Position numbers and translations under genes: made by a program. From Porticoccaceae bacterium (GTDB lineage Bacteria > Pseudomonadota > Gammaproteobacteria > Pseudomonadales > Porticoccaceae), in assembly GCA_026005035.1 (NCBI GenBank), contig BPKH01000001.1, forward strand, positions 1 through 64,000: a DNA stretch of 64,000 nucleotides, in the 5' to 3' direction. Below the pieces are notes generated by a model. That model made no database searches. It was not told the DNA's origin and was given only the letters and a program-made list of their open reading frames with translations. Positions 52,776 through 61,994 of the stretch are shown piece by piece. Each line of letters opens with the position of its first letter. Positions within the stretch are counted from its first letter, which is position 1.

Positions 52776-54266
52776 TCAACCGCCGGCAAAGGCGCCCCGC
52801 CCCACCGCAAGGCGGCGCGTGCAGGCCTCCACCGCCACGTTCAGCGCCGCCGTCACCGCGATCAAGAAGAGCGCCCGCGGCAGGCGCAACTCGGCGAAGG
52901 CCGTATCGATATAAAGCCCCAGGGTCCAAACTCCGAGAATCCCCAGGATGGCGCTTTCGCGCAGGATCACCTCGAAGCGGTAGGCGAGCAGGGCCGCCGC
53001 TCGCGGCCACAGGCGGGGTGTCATCTCGTAGGCCCACAGGTTCGCCGCCCGCGGGGCGTCGGGGCGAAGGGGTAGCCGGTCGGCCTCGCGCGCGCTCAGA
53101 TAGGCGACGATGGCCGCGTTGTGGACGGCCAGGGCCACCACCGCGGGCAGCGCCGAAGGGCCGAGCAAGAGGAGCAGGACGAAAGCCAGGATCAGTTCCG
53201 GCGTGGCGCGCAGGAACAGCAGGAGCGCGTGGCCGGCGGGGGCGAGCCGCCGCGCCACCGCCCGACTGGCCAGTGGATAGAGGCCGAGGACCGACACCCC
53301 GGCCAAGGCGAGGGCCACCAGGGAGATGGCCAGGGTGCGGCCGGCGGCGGGCAGGGCCACCTGGAGCAGCTCCGCCCCATACCAGCGCAGCGCGCCGGAC
53401 CAATCGCCCTCCCGCAATGGGGCGGGCCACAGGTCGTGGCCGAAAAACTGGCCGAGCAGCGAGGTCTGCAAGGGGGGGCTTTCCGGGAGCAGCCACCAGG
53501 CGGCGAGACACCACAGGGGCACCCAGGGCCGCGCCGCCCAGAAGCGAATGCCGGCCAGCAGCAGGTAAAAGGCCCACAGCAACCCCCCCGCCTCGGCGTA
53601 GTGGCCCTCCTTGAAGGCGCTCTCCAGATGGAATCCGAGGGTGGGCAGGCCGATGAAGCCGAGAATGGTGCTGGCGCGCAGGGCGCACTCGAAGCGGTAG
53701 CGCAGATAGGCCGCCGCCGACGGCCAGGCCTGGGCGGCAACCGCGTAGAGCCACCCGCTCGCCCCCCGTCCCGCCCAGCCGATGGCCCGTCCCGGCAAGG
53801 GCGACTGTTGGGCGAAGAGGTCGGCGAATACCCGGGCGAAGATGGCCGCATAGGGCACGGCGATGGCCAGCACCCCGGTGAGGGCGGAAAGCCCGAAGAT
53901 CTGCATGAACAGAAGCCCCCAGAAGACCTCGTGGACGGCGCGCACGCAGGCGCACAGCCAGCGCACCGCCCACATCCGGTAGGCCAGGGCCAACGCCACC
54001 CCGGCGACGGCGGCGAAGGGGACGGCGGCAAAGGCGAAGGCGATGGTGGTGAGCAGCGCGCCACCCAGCTCGCGCCACTCCTCCACCCGGGGGACGGCGA
54101 GCCCGCGCGCCAAGCGTGCGAGTTCCGGCCAGGGGTCCTGGCGATGAACGGCCAGGTCCAGGGTGGGGAGGAGCAGAAGCGCCAGGGCGAGCGAGCCGAG
54201 ACTCGCCGCGAGCACAGGCCGTCGGCCGAGGCGCTTCAGGAAGTCAGGAAACGCCGCCGCGATCAA
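52776..54266 (-). CDS. PhnE-type ABC importer permease with two fused permease domains
   Basis: 496 residues and about twelve helices, double the usual PhnE. Both halves carry the same coupling motif: LRYRFECALRASTILGFIG near residue 195 and LAYRFEVILRESAILGILG near residue 435, so it is a tandem duplication acting as a whole dimer. The start is uncertain: TTG at 54266 overlaps the ATPase end by 23 nt, and GTG at 54215 is possible. Third gene of the transporter coupled to selD-mnmH, so selenium uptake is inferred. Confidence 0.88.
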   Translation of the reverse strand: MIAAAFPDFLKRLGRRPVLAASLGSLALALLLLPTLDLAVHRQDPWPELARLARGLAVPRVEEWRELGGALLTTIAFAFAAVPFAAVAGVALALAYRMWAVRWLCACVRAVHEVFWGLLFMQIFGLSALTGVLAIAVPYAAIFARVFADLFAQQSPLPGRAIGWAGRGASGWLYAVAAQAWPSAAAYLRYRFECALRASTILGFIGLPTLGFHLESAFKEGHYAEAGGLLWAFYLLLAGIRFWAARPWVPLWCLAAWWLLPESPPLQTSLLGQFFGHDLWPAPLREGDWSGALRWYGAELLQVALPAAGRTLAISLVALALAGVSVLGLYPLASRAVARRLAPAGHALLLFLRATPELILAFVLLLLLGPSALPAVVALAVHNAAIVAYLSAREADRLPLRPDAPRAANLWAYEMTPRLWPRAAALLAYRFEVILRESAILGILGVWTLGLYIDTAFAELRLPRALFLIAVTAALNVAVEACTRRLAVGRGAFAGG

Positions 54267-54918
54267 GGTAGAAATCCGCCAAGAATCGCCGATCCAGGGC
54301 GGTGGCGGGCCGATCGAAGGCTAGCCGCCCCCCGGCGAGCCCCACTATCCGGTCGAAGCAGTCGAGGGCGAGGGCGGGGTCGTGGAGCGCCACCACCGCG
54401 GTGGAGTGACGCTCCAGCACCTGGCGCAACAACCTGCGCCCCTGTTCGGGATCCAGGTTGGATACCGGCTCGTCGCCCAAGAAGACGGGGCGGCGGCGGA
54501 AACAGGCGCGGCACAGGGCCACCCGCTGGCGCTCACCGCCCGACAACCGCCCCACCGGCTCGCGCCAGCGCCCGGCGAGGCCGAACTCCGCCAGCAGAGC
54601 GGTGACCTCCCGCCGCGGGGCGGGCAGCGGAAAGAACAGGTTCCACAGGTTGGCGAGAAAGGAGCGCTCCTCGAGCCGTCCCATGTAGACGTTGTGATAG
54701 ACCGAGAGGGCGTCTACGAGTCCCAAGTCCTGGGGACAAAGGGCAGCCTCGTCCTCCAGGGCGCGGTGGAGCTCGGCGATGAGGGTGGATTTGCCGGCGC
54801 CGCTTGTGCCCACCAGCGCCACCCGCTCGCCAGCGCGCAGGGCGAAGGAGATCCCGCTCAGCACGGCGCGCTCGCCGCGCCGCACGCAGAGCTCGGAGGC
54901 GGCAAAGAGCAGGGTCAC
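54244..54918 (-). CDS. PhnC-type ABC importer ATPase
   Basis: 224-residue ATPase. Walker A is GTSGAGKSTLIAEL, signature LSGGERQRVALCRA, Walker B FLGDEPVSNLDPEQ, and the switch His is in VVALHDPALAL. GTG at 54918 overlaps the stop of the binding-protein gene (GTGA). Closest in layout to PhnC of phosphonate/phosphite systems; substrate inferred from context to be a selenium compound. Confidence 0.9.
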   Translation of the reverse strand: MTLLFAASELCVRRGERAVLSGISFALRAGERVALVGTSGAGKSTLIAELHRALEDEAALCPQDLGLVDALSVYHNVYMGRLEERSFLANLWNLFFPLPAPRREVTALLAEFGLAGRWREPVGRLSGGERQRVALCRACFRRRPVFLGDEPVSNLDPEQGRRLLRQVLERHSTAVVALHDPALALDCFDRIVGLAGGRLAFDRPATALDRRFLADFYLDRGGVS

Positions 54919-55766
54919 GGGAGGAGCCCGAGGGCTTCGGCGATCTCTTCGAGGGGGCGGTAGTCGGCGTCTTTGGCGGACACGAACCGGCGGCGGGGGA
55001 AGGCCGCCAGGATCGCCGGATCGTCCAGGGCGAGCAGGGCCTCGCGCACCCGTTTCGCGAACCCCTCGCCGAAGGTGGCGTCCACGTCGCCGCGGATCGT
55101 CCAGTGGTAATCCGGGTAGGGCGGCGTCTCCCAGATCACCTGCACCCGCCGGGGATCCACGCGACCCGCCGCCACCGCCTCTTCCCAGACCAGGTAGTTG
55201 ACCGCCCCCAGCTGCCAGGCGCCGGATTGGACCTGGGCGATGGTCATGCTGTGGTCCCCGGAAAAGCCCACCCGGGAAAAGATCGCCTCGGGAGCGACGC
55301 CGAAGCGGCGGCGCAGGAAGTACTCCGGCATCAGGCGCCCGGAGGTGGAGGCCGCGGAGCCGAAGGTGAACGACAATCCCCGGATCCGATCGTCCAGCTC
55401 CGCCATCGGTTCGAGACCGGTCGAGGCGTGGGCGATGAAGTAGCTCTTGAAGGCGCGATCCTCTTCCCCCTGGGCGATGGCCCGGGCGTGTGGCACCAGT
55501 CGGCGCGCTTGGACCCCGGTGAGGCCGCCGAACCAGGCCAACTGCACCTGCCCCAGGCGGAAGGCGGTCACCGCCGCCGGATAGGACTTGACCGGCAGGT
55601 AGTCCACCTCCACCCCCAGGCGCTCTTCGAGATAGGTCGCCAGCGGGTTGAAGCGGGCGACCAGGCGCGACTCGTCCTCGTCGGGGATGGCAGTGAACGT
55701 CAGGGTGGCGGCCAGGACCGGAGCCGCCCACCAGCCGAGCAGCCAAAGGGAGAACCCTCTCTTCAC
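54915..55766 (-). CDS. PhnD-like periplasmic binding protein of a putative selenium-compound ABC importer
   Basis: 283 residues with a Sec signal peptide ([20 protein letters not shown]). The body matches PhnD/SsuA-type binding proteins: FTAIPDEDESRLVARFNPLA, PVKSYPAAVTAFRLGQVQLAW, FTFGSAASTSGRLMPEYFL and SGDHSMTIAQVQSG. Binding proteins of this type beside selD and selU have been annotated as putative selenate transporters. Start GTG overlaps the mnmH stop, with GGAGG upstream, so all five genes selD to permease are coupled. Confidence 0.87.
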   Translation of the reverse strand: MKRGFSLWLLGWWAAPVLAATLTFTAIPDEDESRLVARFNPLATYLEERLGVEVDYLPVKSYPAAVTAFRLGQVQLAWFGGLTGVQARRLVPHARAIAQGEEDRAFKSYFIAHASTGLEPMAELDDRIRGLSFTFGSAASTSGRLMPEYFLRRRFGVAPEAIFSRVGFSGDHSMTIAQVQSGAWQLGAVNYLVWEEAVAAGRVDPRRVQVIWETPPYPDYHWTIRGDVDATFGEGFAKRVREALLALDDPAILAAFPRRRFVSAKDADYRPLEEIAEALGLLP

Positions 55767-56855
55767 GTCTTGCCTCCTGCGCTGAGAAATTCCGCCACCG
55801 CCTCCGGCCGACCGGCAAAGATGACCCGCTCCCGCTTGTTCGCCAATTGATAGTCGTACATGGGGTCGTAGTACTCGGCGAGCAAGAGCTCGATCCAGCG
55901 GCGGTGGAGCGCCGGATCGCCCCGCCGGTGGGCGGCCAGGGCCTCCTCGAGGAGGTGCGCCGCCCGGGCGTGGCGCTCGCCGCCCAACCGGCGGCGGATC
56001 CGCCCCAGGGCGGTGCGCAGGTGGTCGGCAAAGGCGGCAAACCCCGCCTCCTCGCCGCAGGCGGCCTGCCACTCCGTCAGGGGCGTCGAGGATATAGGCG
56101 CGGAAGGTGTGCTCCACGCGCTCCGCCAGGGGGCGCTCCACCACCACCAGCGGCGCTTCGGCCATGGCGGCGCGCAGCGGCAAGGGCAATGCGCAGCGGC
56201 CCACCAGCTTCCCCTCGTCCTCGAGGAGCACGGGCCTGTCCGGCCAGCGCGCGCCCGCCTTCAGCAGGGCGATGGCGAGGGCGTTCTCGAAGTCGATCTG
56301 GCTCGGTTGCCCCCCGGGCCGGCCGCCGAAGGCGCTGCCGCGGTGGCGAGCGAGCGCCTCCAGGTCGACTGCATTGGCGAGGCGGGCCAGCAGGGCGGTC
56401 TTGCCCGCCCCCGTGCGCCCGCCGATCAGGATCAGGGGGCGGGTGGCGCTCTCTTCCAGCACCCCCAGGAGGAAGCGGCGCATGGCCTTGTAGCCGCCGG
56501 CCACCCGCGGGTAGTCCACGCCGGCCTCGCGCAGCCACTCCTGGCAGATCTGCGAGCGCAAACCGCCCCGCCAGCAGTAGAGGAAGCCGTCGGGATGGGC
56601 GCGGGCGAAGGCCACCCAGCGCGCCACGCGCGCCTCCTTGACCGCGCCACACACCAGGCGATGGCCGAGGGCGATGGCCGCCGCCTGCCCCTGCCGCTTG
56701 TAGCAGAGACCCACCTGGGCGCGCTCCTCGTCGGTCAGCAGGGGCAGGTTGACGGCGGTGGGGAAGCTGCCGCGGGCGAACTCTGCCGGCGAGCGGGTGT
56801 CGAGCAGAGGGGCGTCGGACAAAAACAGGGCTCGATAGTCGGTGCTCTCCCTCAT
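55763..56855 (-). CDS. mnmH: tRNA 2-selenouridine synthase (one frameshift)
   Basis: Replaces the 2-thio group of wobble (c)mnm5s2U34 with selenium from selenophosphate, via a geranylated intermediate. N-terminal rhodanese domain with the catalytic Cys in [12 protein letters not shown] near residue 97; C-terminal P-loop [17 protein letters not shown]. One surplus G in the run at 56081-56084 shifts the last third ([17 protein letters not shown] and [10 protein letters not shown]). Repaired length 363 residues, E. coli SelU 364. ATG at 56855 overlaps the selD stop. Confidence 0.94.
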
Positions 56856-57892
56856 GGTCGCACTCGAACGCGCGGCCCGCCGCTTAAGACCTCCAGCCGG
56901 CCGATGCGGGCGGCCGGCGTGCCCGCCGCGGCGGCGATCTCCTCCACCCGGGACGCTGCCTCCGGCGCCGCGGCGATCAAAAGCCCACCGCTGGTCTGGG
57001 GATCGCACAGCACCAGGCGCACGCGCTCCTCCAGGGAATCCACCTCGCCGCCGTAGCTGGCCCAGTTGCGCTCGCAGCCGCCGGGCACCGCCCCGGCCGC
57101 CAGGTACTGGTCCACGCCGGGCAGGAGGGGGATCGCCGGCCAGTCCACCTCCGCGGCGAGGCCGCTGCCCCGGCACAGCTCGAGAAGATGGCCCAAGAGG
57201 CCAAAGCCGGTGACGTCGGTCACGGCGTGGACGCCGGCGACATCCCCCAGGCGCGCCCCGGCCCGATTGAGCCGGCACAGGCTGTCGCGCAGCGCCTGCC
57301 AGTGCTCGGCGGCGAGCAGGCCGCGCTTCAGGGCGGTGCTCAGAATCCCCGCGCCGAGGGGTTTGGTGAGGAACAGCAGATCGCCCGCCCGGGCGGTGCT
57401 GTTGCGCAGGAGCCGCTCCCGGGCCACCCGCCCGGTGACGGCGAGGCCGAAAATCGGCTCCGGTGCGTCGATGCTGTGGCCGCCCGCCAGGGGGATGCCG
57501 GCCTCCCGACAGATGGAGCGGCCGCCCGCCACCACCCGCCCGGCGAGCTCCGCGGACAGGCGCGCCGTGGGCCAGCCGAGAAGGGCGATGGCCATGAGCG
57601 GCTCGCCCCCCATGGCGTAGATGTCGCTCAGCGCGTTGGCGGCCGCGATGGCGCCGAAGTCGAAGGGATCGTCGGCGATGGGGGTGAAGAAATCGGCGGT
57701 GGAGAGGAGCACCTGCCCGTCGCCCAGGTCGTAGGCGGCGGCGTCGTCGCGGGTGTCGTTGCCCACCAGGAGCGCGGGGTGACCGTCACCGCCGCCCGCG
57801 GCGGCGAGGATCGAATCCAGGACCGCCGGGGCGATCTTGCAGCCACAGCCCGCCCCGTGGCTGAACTGGGTCAGTCGCGGTGCTTCTTCCAT
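56852..57892 (-). CDS. selD: Selenide, water dikinase
   Basis: Makes selenophosphate from selenide and ATP. The active site [12 protein letters not shown] (Cys16 and Lys19) is the Cys form, not selenocysteine. [15 protein letters not shown] and [12 protein letters not shown] are the metal/ATP-binding blocks. 346 residues. ATG at 57892 has GGGGAG upstream. First gene of the selenium unit; no selA, selB or selC is in the window, so the visible use of selenophosphate is tRNA selenation. Confidence 0.96.
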   Translation of the reverse strand: MEEAPRLTQFSHGAGCGCKIAPAVLDSILAAAGGGDGHPALLVGNDTRDDAAAYDLGDGQVLLSTADFFTPIADDPFDFGAIAAANALSDIYAMGGEPLMAIALLGWPTARLSAELAGRVVAGGRSICREAGIPLAGGHSIDAPEPIFGLAVTGRVARERLLRNSTARAGDLLFLTKPLGAGILSTALKRGLLAAEHWQALRDSLCRLNRAGARLGDVAGVHAVTDVTGFGLLGHLLELCRGSGLAAEVDWPAIPLLPGVDQYLAAGAVPGGCERNWASYGGEVDSLEERVRLVLCDPQTSGGLLIAAAPEAASRVEEIAAAAGTPAARIGRLEVLSGGPRVRVRP

Positions 57893-57987
57893 GGCTCCCC
57901 CGCTCGAGCGCGCCATTTTACCATCGGCGTATCCCCGCCGGAGGCGCCCTGTTATGATCGCCCCAACCACCTCCGGGGGGCTTGCCC

Positions 57988-58365
57988 ATGTCCGACCCCG
58001 ACGCGATCGTGCGGCAGTTCGTCGCCTCCTGGTCGAGTCTCGACCTCGACCGGATCCTCTCCTTTTTCACCGACGACGCCCTCTACCTCAACGTGCCCAT
58101 GCCTCCCGCCCACCGCGGGAAAAAGGCCATTCGAGAAGCCATCGCGGGCTTCCTGGAGGGCGTCGAGGCGATGGAGTTCGTCATCCTCCACCAGGCGGAA
58201 AGCCCCCAAGGGGTGGTGCTCAACGAGCGCCTCGACCGCTTCCGCATCGACGGCCGTTGGCTGGAGTTGCCGGTGATGGGCGCCTTCGAGCTGCGCGACG
58301 GCAAGATCGCCGCCTGGCGCGACTACTTCGACCTGGAGCAGTTCACCGGCCAGCTGGGCCGCTGA
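57988..58365 (+). CDS. Limonene-1,2-epoxide hydrolase-like protein (SnoaL/LEH fold)
   Basis: 125-residue NTF2-like fold protein. The LEH catalytic network seems present: Arg and Asp in [12 protein letters not shown] and Asp in [12 protein letters not shown]. Conserved [20 protein letters not shown] at the N-terminus. Members hydrolyse epoxides or have unknown small-molecule roles; the substrate is not known. ATG at 57988 follows a G-rich site. Stands alone on the plus strand, divergent from selD. Confidence 0.85.
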   Translation: MSDPDAIVRQFVASWSSLDLDRILSFFTDDALYLNVPMPPAHRGKKAIREAIAGFLEGVEAMEFVILHQAESPQGVVLNERLDRFRIDGRWLELPVMGAFELRDGKIAAWRDYFDLEQFTGQLGR

Positions 58366-58441
58366 GGGCGGGCGGCGCGCTCCCTCTCCGTCGCCCCCGC
58401 GACGTCGCCGTCGGCACCCGGCGGGGGGCGCCCGCCTCTCG

Positions 58442-58732
58442 CTAGCAGTGGAACTGAATCTGGGCCGGCTCGGCGACGATCTGCATCACCAGCGCGCCCA
58501 GTTCGCGGTGCGCGGGATGCTCCAGATAGGCGCGGTAGTCCGCCTCCGAATCGAAGTCCACGACGATGGCGTAGTCGAAGCGGCCGCTCGACAACCCGGC
58601 GTCGCTGCCGTGGCGGAGCTCGCGCACCTGGGGAATGGCCTTCGGCAGCGCGTCCAGGCGGGCGCGGATGCGCTCCACCAGCTCGGGATCGCGATCGGGC
58701 TTAAAGCGCAGGAGAATGACGTGGCGCAACAC
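58442..58732 (-). CDS. Stress-responsive alpha/beta-barrel (Dabb) domain protein
   Basis: 96-residue protein with the Dabb/EthD-like ferredoxin fold: LRHVILLRFKPD, then ELRHGSDAG, FDYAIVVDFDSEADYRAYLEHPAHRE, the typical end. Usually dimeric. GTG at 58732 with GAGGAGAT upstream gives the conserved start. Function unknown; downstream of a conserved unknown gene on the same strand (11-nt gap). Confidence 0.86.
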   Translation of the reverse strand: MLRHVILLRFKPDRDPELVERIRARLDALPKAIPQVRELRHGSDAGLSSGRFDYAIVVDFDSEADYRAYLEHPAHRELGALVMQIVAEPAQIQFHC

Positions 58733-58743
58733 GGGAAATCTCC

Positions 58744-59124
58744 TCAGGTGCAGGCGGCGAAAACGCGCTGCCAGAATTCGGGGTCCGCGCCCTGGGCCTC
58801 GCGCACCAGTTCGTCGGCCTCGCACAGCGCGCGCACCACCTCCCGGTAGCGCTGGGGTTGGAACTGGTGCATGGGCAGGCCGATCTTCGGCTGGGTGGTG
58901 GAAAACCCGCCCTGCTCGATCACCAGGTCGAGGAATTTTTTGGCCACCGGCACGGCGCGGGCCTGCACCGTGGGACCAAAGGGGCGCGCGCCCAGGCGGA
59001 TCTTGTCGGCCACCGAAGAGACCAGGTCGCCGTAGGGATAGAAGCGACCGGCGATGGACAGCTGGGCGGCGCCGGTGGCGAGCCAGTGGGCGAGCAGACA
59101 GCGGTCGATTTCTTCGGCGCTCAT
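58744..59124 (-). CDS. Conserved hypothetical protein, 126 residues
   Basis: Family not recognised. The sequence is soluble, with a short helical N-terminus (MSAEEIDRCLLAHWLATG), a YPYGDLVSSVADKIRLGARPFG block and a C-terminal helix with Cys/Glu residues (VRALCEADELV, FWQRVFAACT). No metal or catalytic motif is clear. ATG overlaps the stop of the cytochrome gene (ATGA), so it is co-translated with it and lies in one unit with the Dabb gene. Confidence 0.7.
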   Translation of the reverse strand: MSAEEIDRCLLAHWLATGAAQLSIAGRFYPYGDLVSSVADKIRLGARPFGPTVQARAVPVAKKFLDLVIEQGGFSTTQPKIGLPMHQFQPQRYREVVRALCEADELVREAQGADPEFWQRVFAACT

Positions 59125-60295
59125 GGACGGACTCCTTGTGAGGCGGGTTGCGATGCACGGGGCCGGGCGCCTTCCAGGTGCCGCCGCAGGCGCGCCAGTT
59201 GCGCCGCCACCTCCGGGGGCACCGCGGTGCCCGCCGTCCCGGTGTAGAAAAACTCCACGTACGCTTCGTATTCGCGCAGGCAGACGGGGGCGGCGGGAGT
59301 GTCCGCATAGCTCAGGACACATTCCGCCAGATAGAGATCGGCCAAGGGAAAGAATCGGTACTCCAACAGGCGATCGGCCACGGCGAGCAGGTAGAGCCAT
59401 TCCGCGGCGCGCCGGCGGTCCCCCTCCTCCTCGAAGGCCCGACTCAGCTCGGCGCGCAGCCACAAGAGGCGGGGGCGGGCGTTTTCCGGCAGGTAGACGT
59501 GGGCCAACCGCTCGTTGGGGGTGGTCTCGAGCCACCTCGCCGCCAGGGCCCGCAACGCCGCCGGGTCGGGATGGCTCCTGAGGTCGCGCTGCCGAGCGAG
59601 GTCCGCCACCCCCTCGCGCCAGGCCACCAGGTGGTTGCGCAGCATCGGGTGGGTTCCCGGGGCGCGGATGAAGCGGTCCAGGTCGGCCATCACCGCCCCG
59701 GGAGCACGGCGCACCAGGATCCCGGCGGTCAACAGCCGCTCGAAGGCGGTGAGGGTGCGGTCGTCATAGGCGAGCTGCGGCTGCGCCTCGAGCCAGCGGA
59801 GAAAGGCGCGCCCGCGCCTCCTCGTAGCGACGGGTGAGGAAGAGGTACTCGGCTTCCACCCAGGGGTCGCGCAGGGCGCGCCGCCCGGGGTCGGCGAAGC
59901 GAGCGGTGAGGCCGTCGCGGCTGTGGCAGGAAACGCAGCCGGCAAGGGCGCTGTGCAGCAGGTCGAGGGCGCGCTCGTCGCGGCCGGCTTCGAGCTCCAC
60001 TTCCACCCGCGCCAGCTGGCCGGCCAGCGCCGCCGCCGAAATGCGCCCGACGGGGGGTGGCGTCGAGGACCTCTTCCACGGCGGCAAGATGGCCGCGCAT
60101 ACTCGCCACGGCCCCCGCCAGGCGCTGGCGCTGGCGGCCGTCGAGCTCGGGATCCGGCGCGTACACCAGGGGCATCACCACCCGCAGGTCGCGGGCGAGC
60201 CCCCGCATCTCCTCGCGCAGGTCCCGCTCCGCCAGCGCAAACGCGGCGGCGAGCCCCAGCAGAGCCGCGGCGAGCACCATCCACCGCCGTCCCAT
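59121..60295 (-). CDS. Single-heme c-type cytochrome-like protein (two frameshifts)
   Basis: 390-residue repaired protein. Starts with a signal anchor (MGRRWMVLAAALLGLAAAFAL); one CxxCH heme motif (AGCVSCHSRDG) lies near residue 125, in a region resembling cytochrome c' (preceding helix, heme motif near a domain end). The remaining 265 residues are helical and rich in Arg/Leu/Tyr, with no known family recognised. Surplus bases at 60052-60057 and near 59805-59812 split the frame into three pieces. Upstream is a sulfotransferase; a periplasmic redox or sensor role is a guess. Confidence 0.75.
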
Positions 60296-60309
60296 CGGGA
60301 AAGCTCCCG

Positions 60310-61461
60310 TCAATCGCGCATGGGGATGGCGAAGCGCTCGCAGTAGGCCCGGTAGCGCTCGCGGATCTGTTCCCGAGTCAGCCCGTAGTCCTCCAGGGCG
60401 TAGACGTGTTTGCCGAACTTGCCCTTGGGATTGGCGGCGAGATAGGCCTCCATCGCCCGCCGCGCCTGCGGCGTGAAGGGCTCGTCGAAGTGGGCGTAGA
60501 TCCGCTCGATCTCGCCGATGGGATCGCGCATCACCGCTTCGTACTGGACGTCGAGGATCCGATCCTCGCCGTGGCGGGCGCGGAACGCCAGCGTCCGCTC
60601 GATCATCAGATCGAAAGTCTCCAATAAGCAATCGGCGATGGCCCGGGGATCCACGTGGTCGGTGAACATGGGCCTGACCGCCTTGAGCAGGCTGCAAGCG
60701 GAGGCCACCACCTCCACCGGATCGCGGTGGGTCATCACCAGCTGGGCGTCGGGGTAGACCTCCACCAGCGCTTCCAGATAGAGGGGATGCCAGGGATTTT
60801 TGAGGGTCCAACGCCCGGGCGCGTGGGCCTGGAGAAGTTGCAGGAAGCGCTTGTGGAAGCGAAAGGCCGGCAGGTAGTCCGCCTCGTAGAGGAACCACCG
60901 ATGGTAGCTCGGCACGTGGTACATCGAGTCGAACACCTGGGAAACAAAGGAGGGCGCCATGGCGAACTGACACTCGGTGGGGCTGTCCGCCTCTTCGTAG
61001 TGGATGGCGGCGATGTGGGGGGTGTACTTGAGCGCCAGCTCCGTCTGCGCCTTACACCGCTCGTAGCGGGGCCCGGCGTGGAGCTCTTCCGGCCTGGGCG
61101 GCGGCACCGGATCGAAGGCCTCCCAGCGGAGGAAGCAACGGCGCGCCGGATCCACCGAAAGAAGATTGATCACCAGGGTGGTGCCGGTGCGCGGCAGGCC
61201 GAAGACGAAGAGCGGCCGCTCGATGGGGCGCGCCAGGAGCTCGGGATGGCGGGCGAGCCAATCCTCCACCTTGAGCCGAGTGGACAGATAGCCGATGAGG
61301 CTCTGGCGGACGCTCTGTTCGCCCCGCTCGTGGAGGCGCGCCTCGCGGTTGAGGGCATCCACCAGCCGCGCAAGCCCCTCGAGAACCCGTTCGTCCCCCA
61401 GCTCCGCGAGCCCCGTCTCGGTGCGGGCCGTAGCCAGCAAATCCTCGACCGACAGCGCCAT
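60310..61461 (-). CDS. Sulfotransferase family protein
   Basis: 383 residues. The PAPS 5'-phosphosulfate loop FVFGLPRTGTTLVINLL is near residue 90 and a 3'-phosphate site is near VMTHRDPVEVVAS. Sequence type resembles the large bacterial sulfotransferase group (Sulfotransfer_3) with a long N-terminal helix. ATG at 61461 with GGAGGAG upstream. Acceptor unknown. First gene of the unit with the cytochrome-like and unknown genes (14-nt gap). Confidence 0.88.
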   Translation of the reverse strand: MALSVEDLLATARTETGLAELGDERVLEGLARLVDALNREARLHERGEQSVRQSLIGYLSTRLKVEDWLARHPELLARPIERPLFVFGLPRTGTTLVINLLSVDPARRCFLRWEAFDPVPPPRPEELHAGPRYERCKAQTELALKYTPHIAAIHYEEADSPTECQFAMAPSFVSQVFDSMYHVPSYHRWFLYEADYLPAFRFHKRFLQLLQAHAPGRWTLKNPWHPLYLEALVEVYPDAQLVMTHRDPVEVVASACSLLKAVRPMFTDHVDPRAIADCLLETFDLMIERTLAFRARHGEDRILDVQYEAVMRDPIGEIERIYAHFDEPFTPQARRAMEAYLAANPKGKFGKHVYALEDYGLTREQIRERYRAYCERFAIPMRD

Positions 61462-61539
61462 CACTCCTCCCCCATTTGCGCGAAGGCGACATTGTAGGAG
61501 AAAGGGAGGGGCGCGCACCAGACGACAACGGCGGGAAAC

Positions 61540-61625
61540 TGGTGCCCGGGGTCGGATTCGAACCGACACGGAGCGATCTCCGGGGGATTTTAAGTCCCCT
61601 GCGTCTACCCTTTCGCCACCCGGGC
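61540..61625 (-). tRNA. tRNA-Leu (TAA)
   Basis: 86-nt class II tRNA with CCA. Anticodon TAA in CTTAAAA; acceptor GCCCGGG pairs with CCCGGGC; a long variable arm (CGGAGATCGCTCCG) and T arm GGTTCGAATCC. It is the leuZ equivalent of the pgsA-cysT-leuZ cluster, but here 885 nt separate it from tRNA-Cys. Confidence 0.96.
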
Positions 61626-61634
61626 GCGGGAGGC

Positions 61635-61664
61635 ATGGTAGTCGCCCCCGAGCCTTCCCGGCAA
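61635..61664 (-). promoter_or_regulatory. Possible promoter of tRNA-Leu
   Basis: TTGCCG (61659-61664) and TACCAT (61635-61640) on the minus strand, 18 nt apart, end about 10 nt before the tRNA 5' end. Fair match only. The rest of the gap 61665-61944 is GC-rich and shows no ORF or element that I can support. Confidence 0.5.
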
Positions 61665-61945
61665 CGGCGCACCGCCGCGCGGCGGCAACCAGTCGGCGAG
61701 AAGCCGTGGCCTGGACGAAGGCGCGCTGTCCCATCGTCCCGTTCAGGACCTGGGGACCGCTCACCGGTCCTCGGGTGGCCGCCCCCGGATTCCGCTTCGC
61801 TCCATCCGGGCTACGAGATCACTCGGGTTCGCCCGGCCCCGCTGCTTGTCCATTACCCGAAGATCAGCGCCCGTCTCGACCCATCAACGCCTGACGGCCG
61901 TCTGAACCGAGGCGCGGCACCGCCGCGCGGGGGCACCCAGACGAC

Positions 61946-61969
61946 AAAAAGGGGAGCACTGGGCTCCCC
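61946..61969 (-). terminator. Intrinsic terminator of the 33-residue peptide unit
   Basis: Stem GGGGAGC / GCTCCCC (61951-61957 with 61963-61969), loop of 5 nt, followed on the minus strand by five T residues (61946-61950). It closes the transcription unit that starts near 62122. Confidence 0.85.
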
Positions 61970-61994
61970 AAGCGTTGCCAGGAGGAGGAAAGAG

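Noticed and set aside
56852-57892. Selenocysteine at the SelD or GPx active site
   Set aside because: Both active-site codons are Cys, with no in-frame TGA followed by a SECIS-like hairpin. No selA, selB or selC is in the window.
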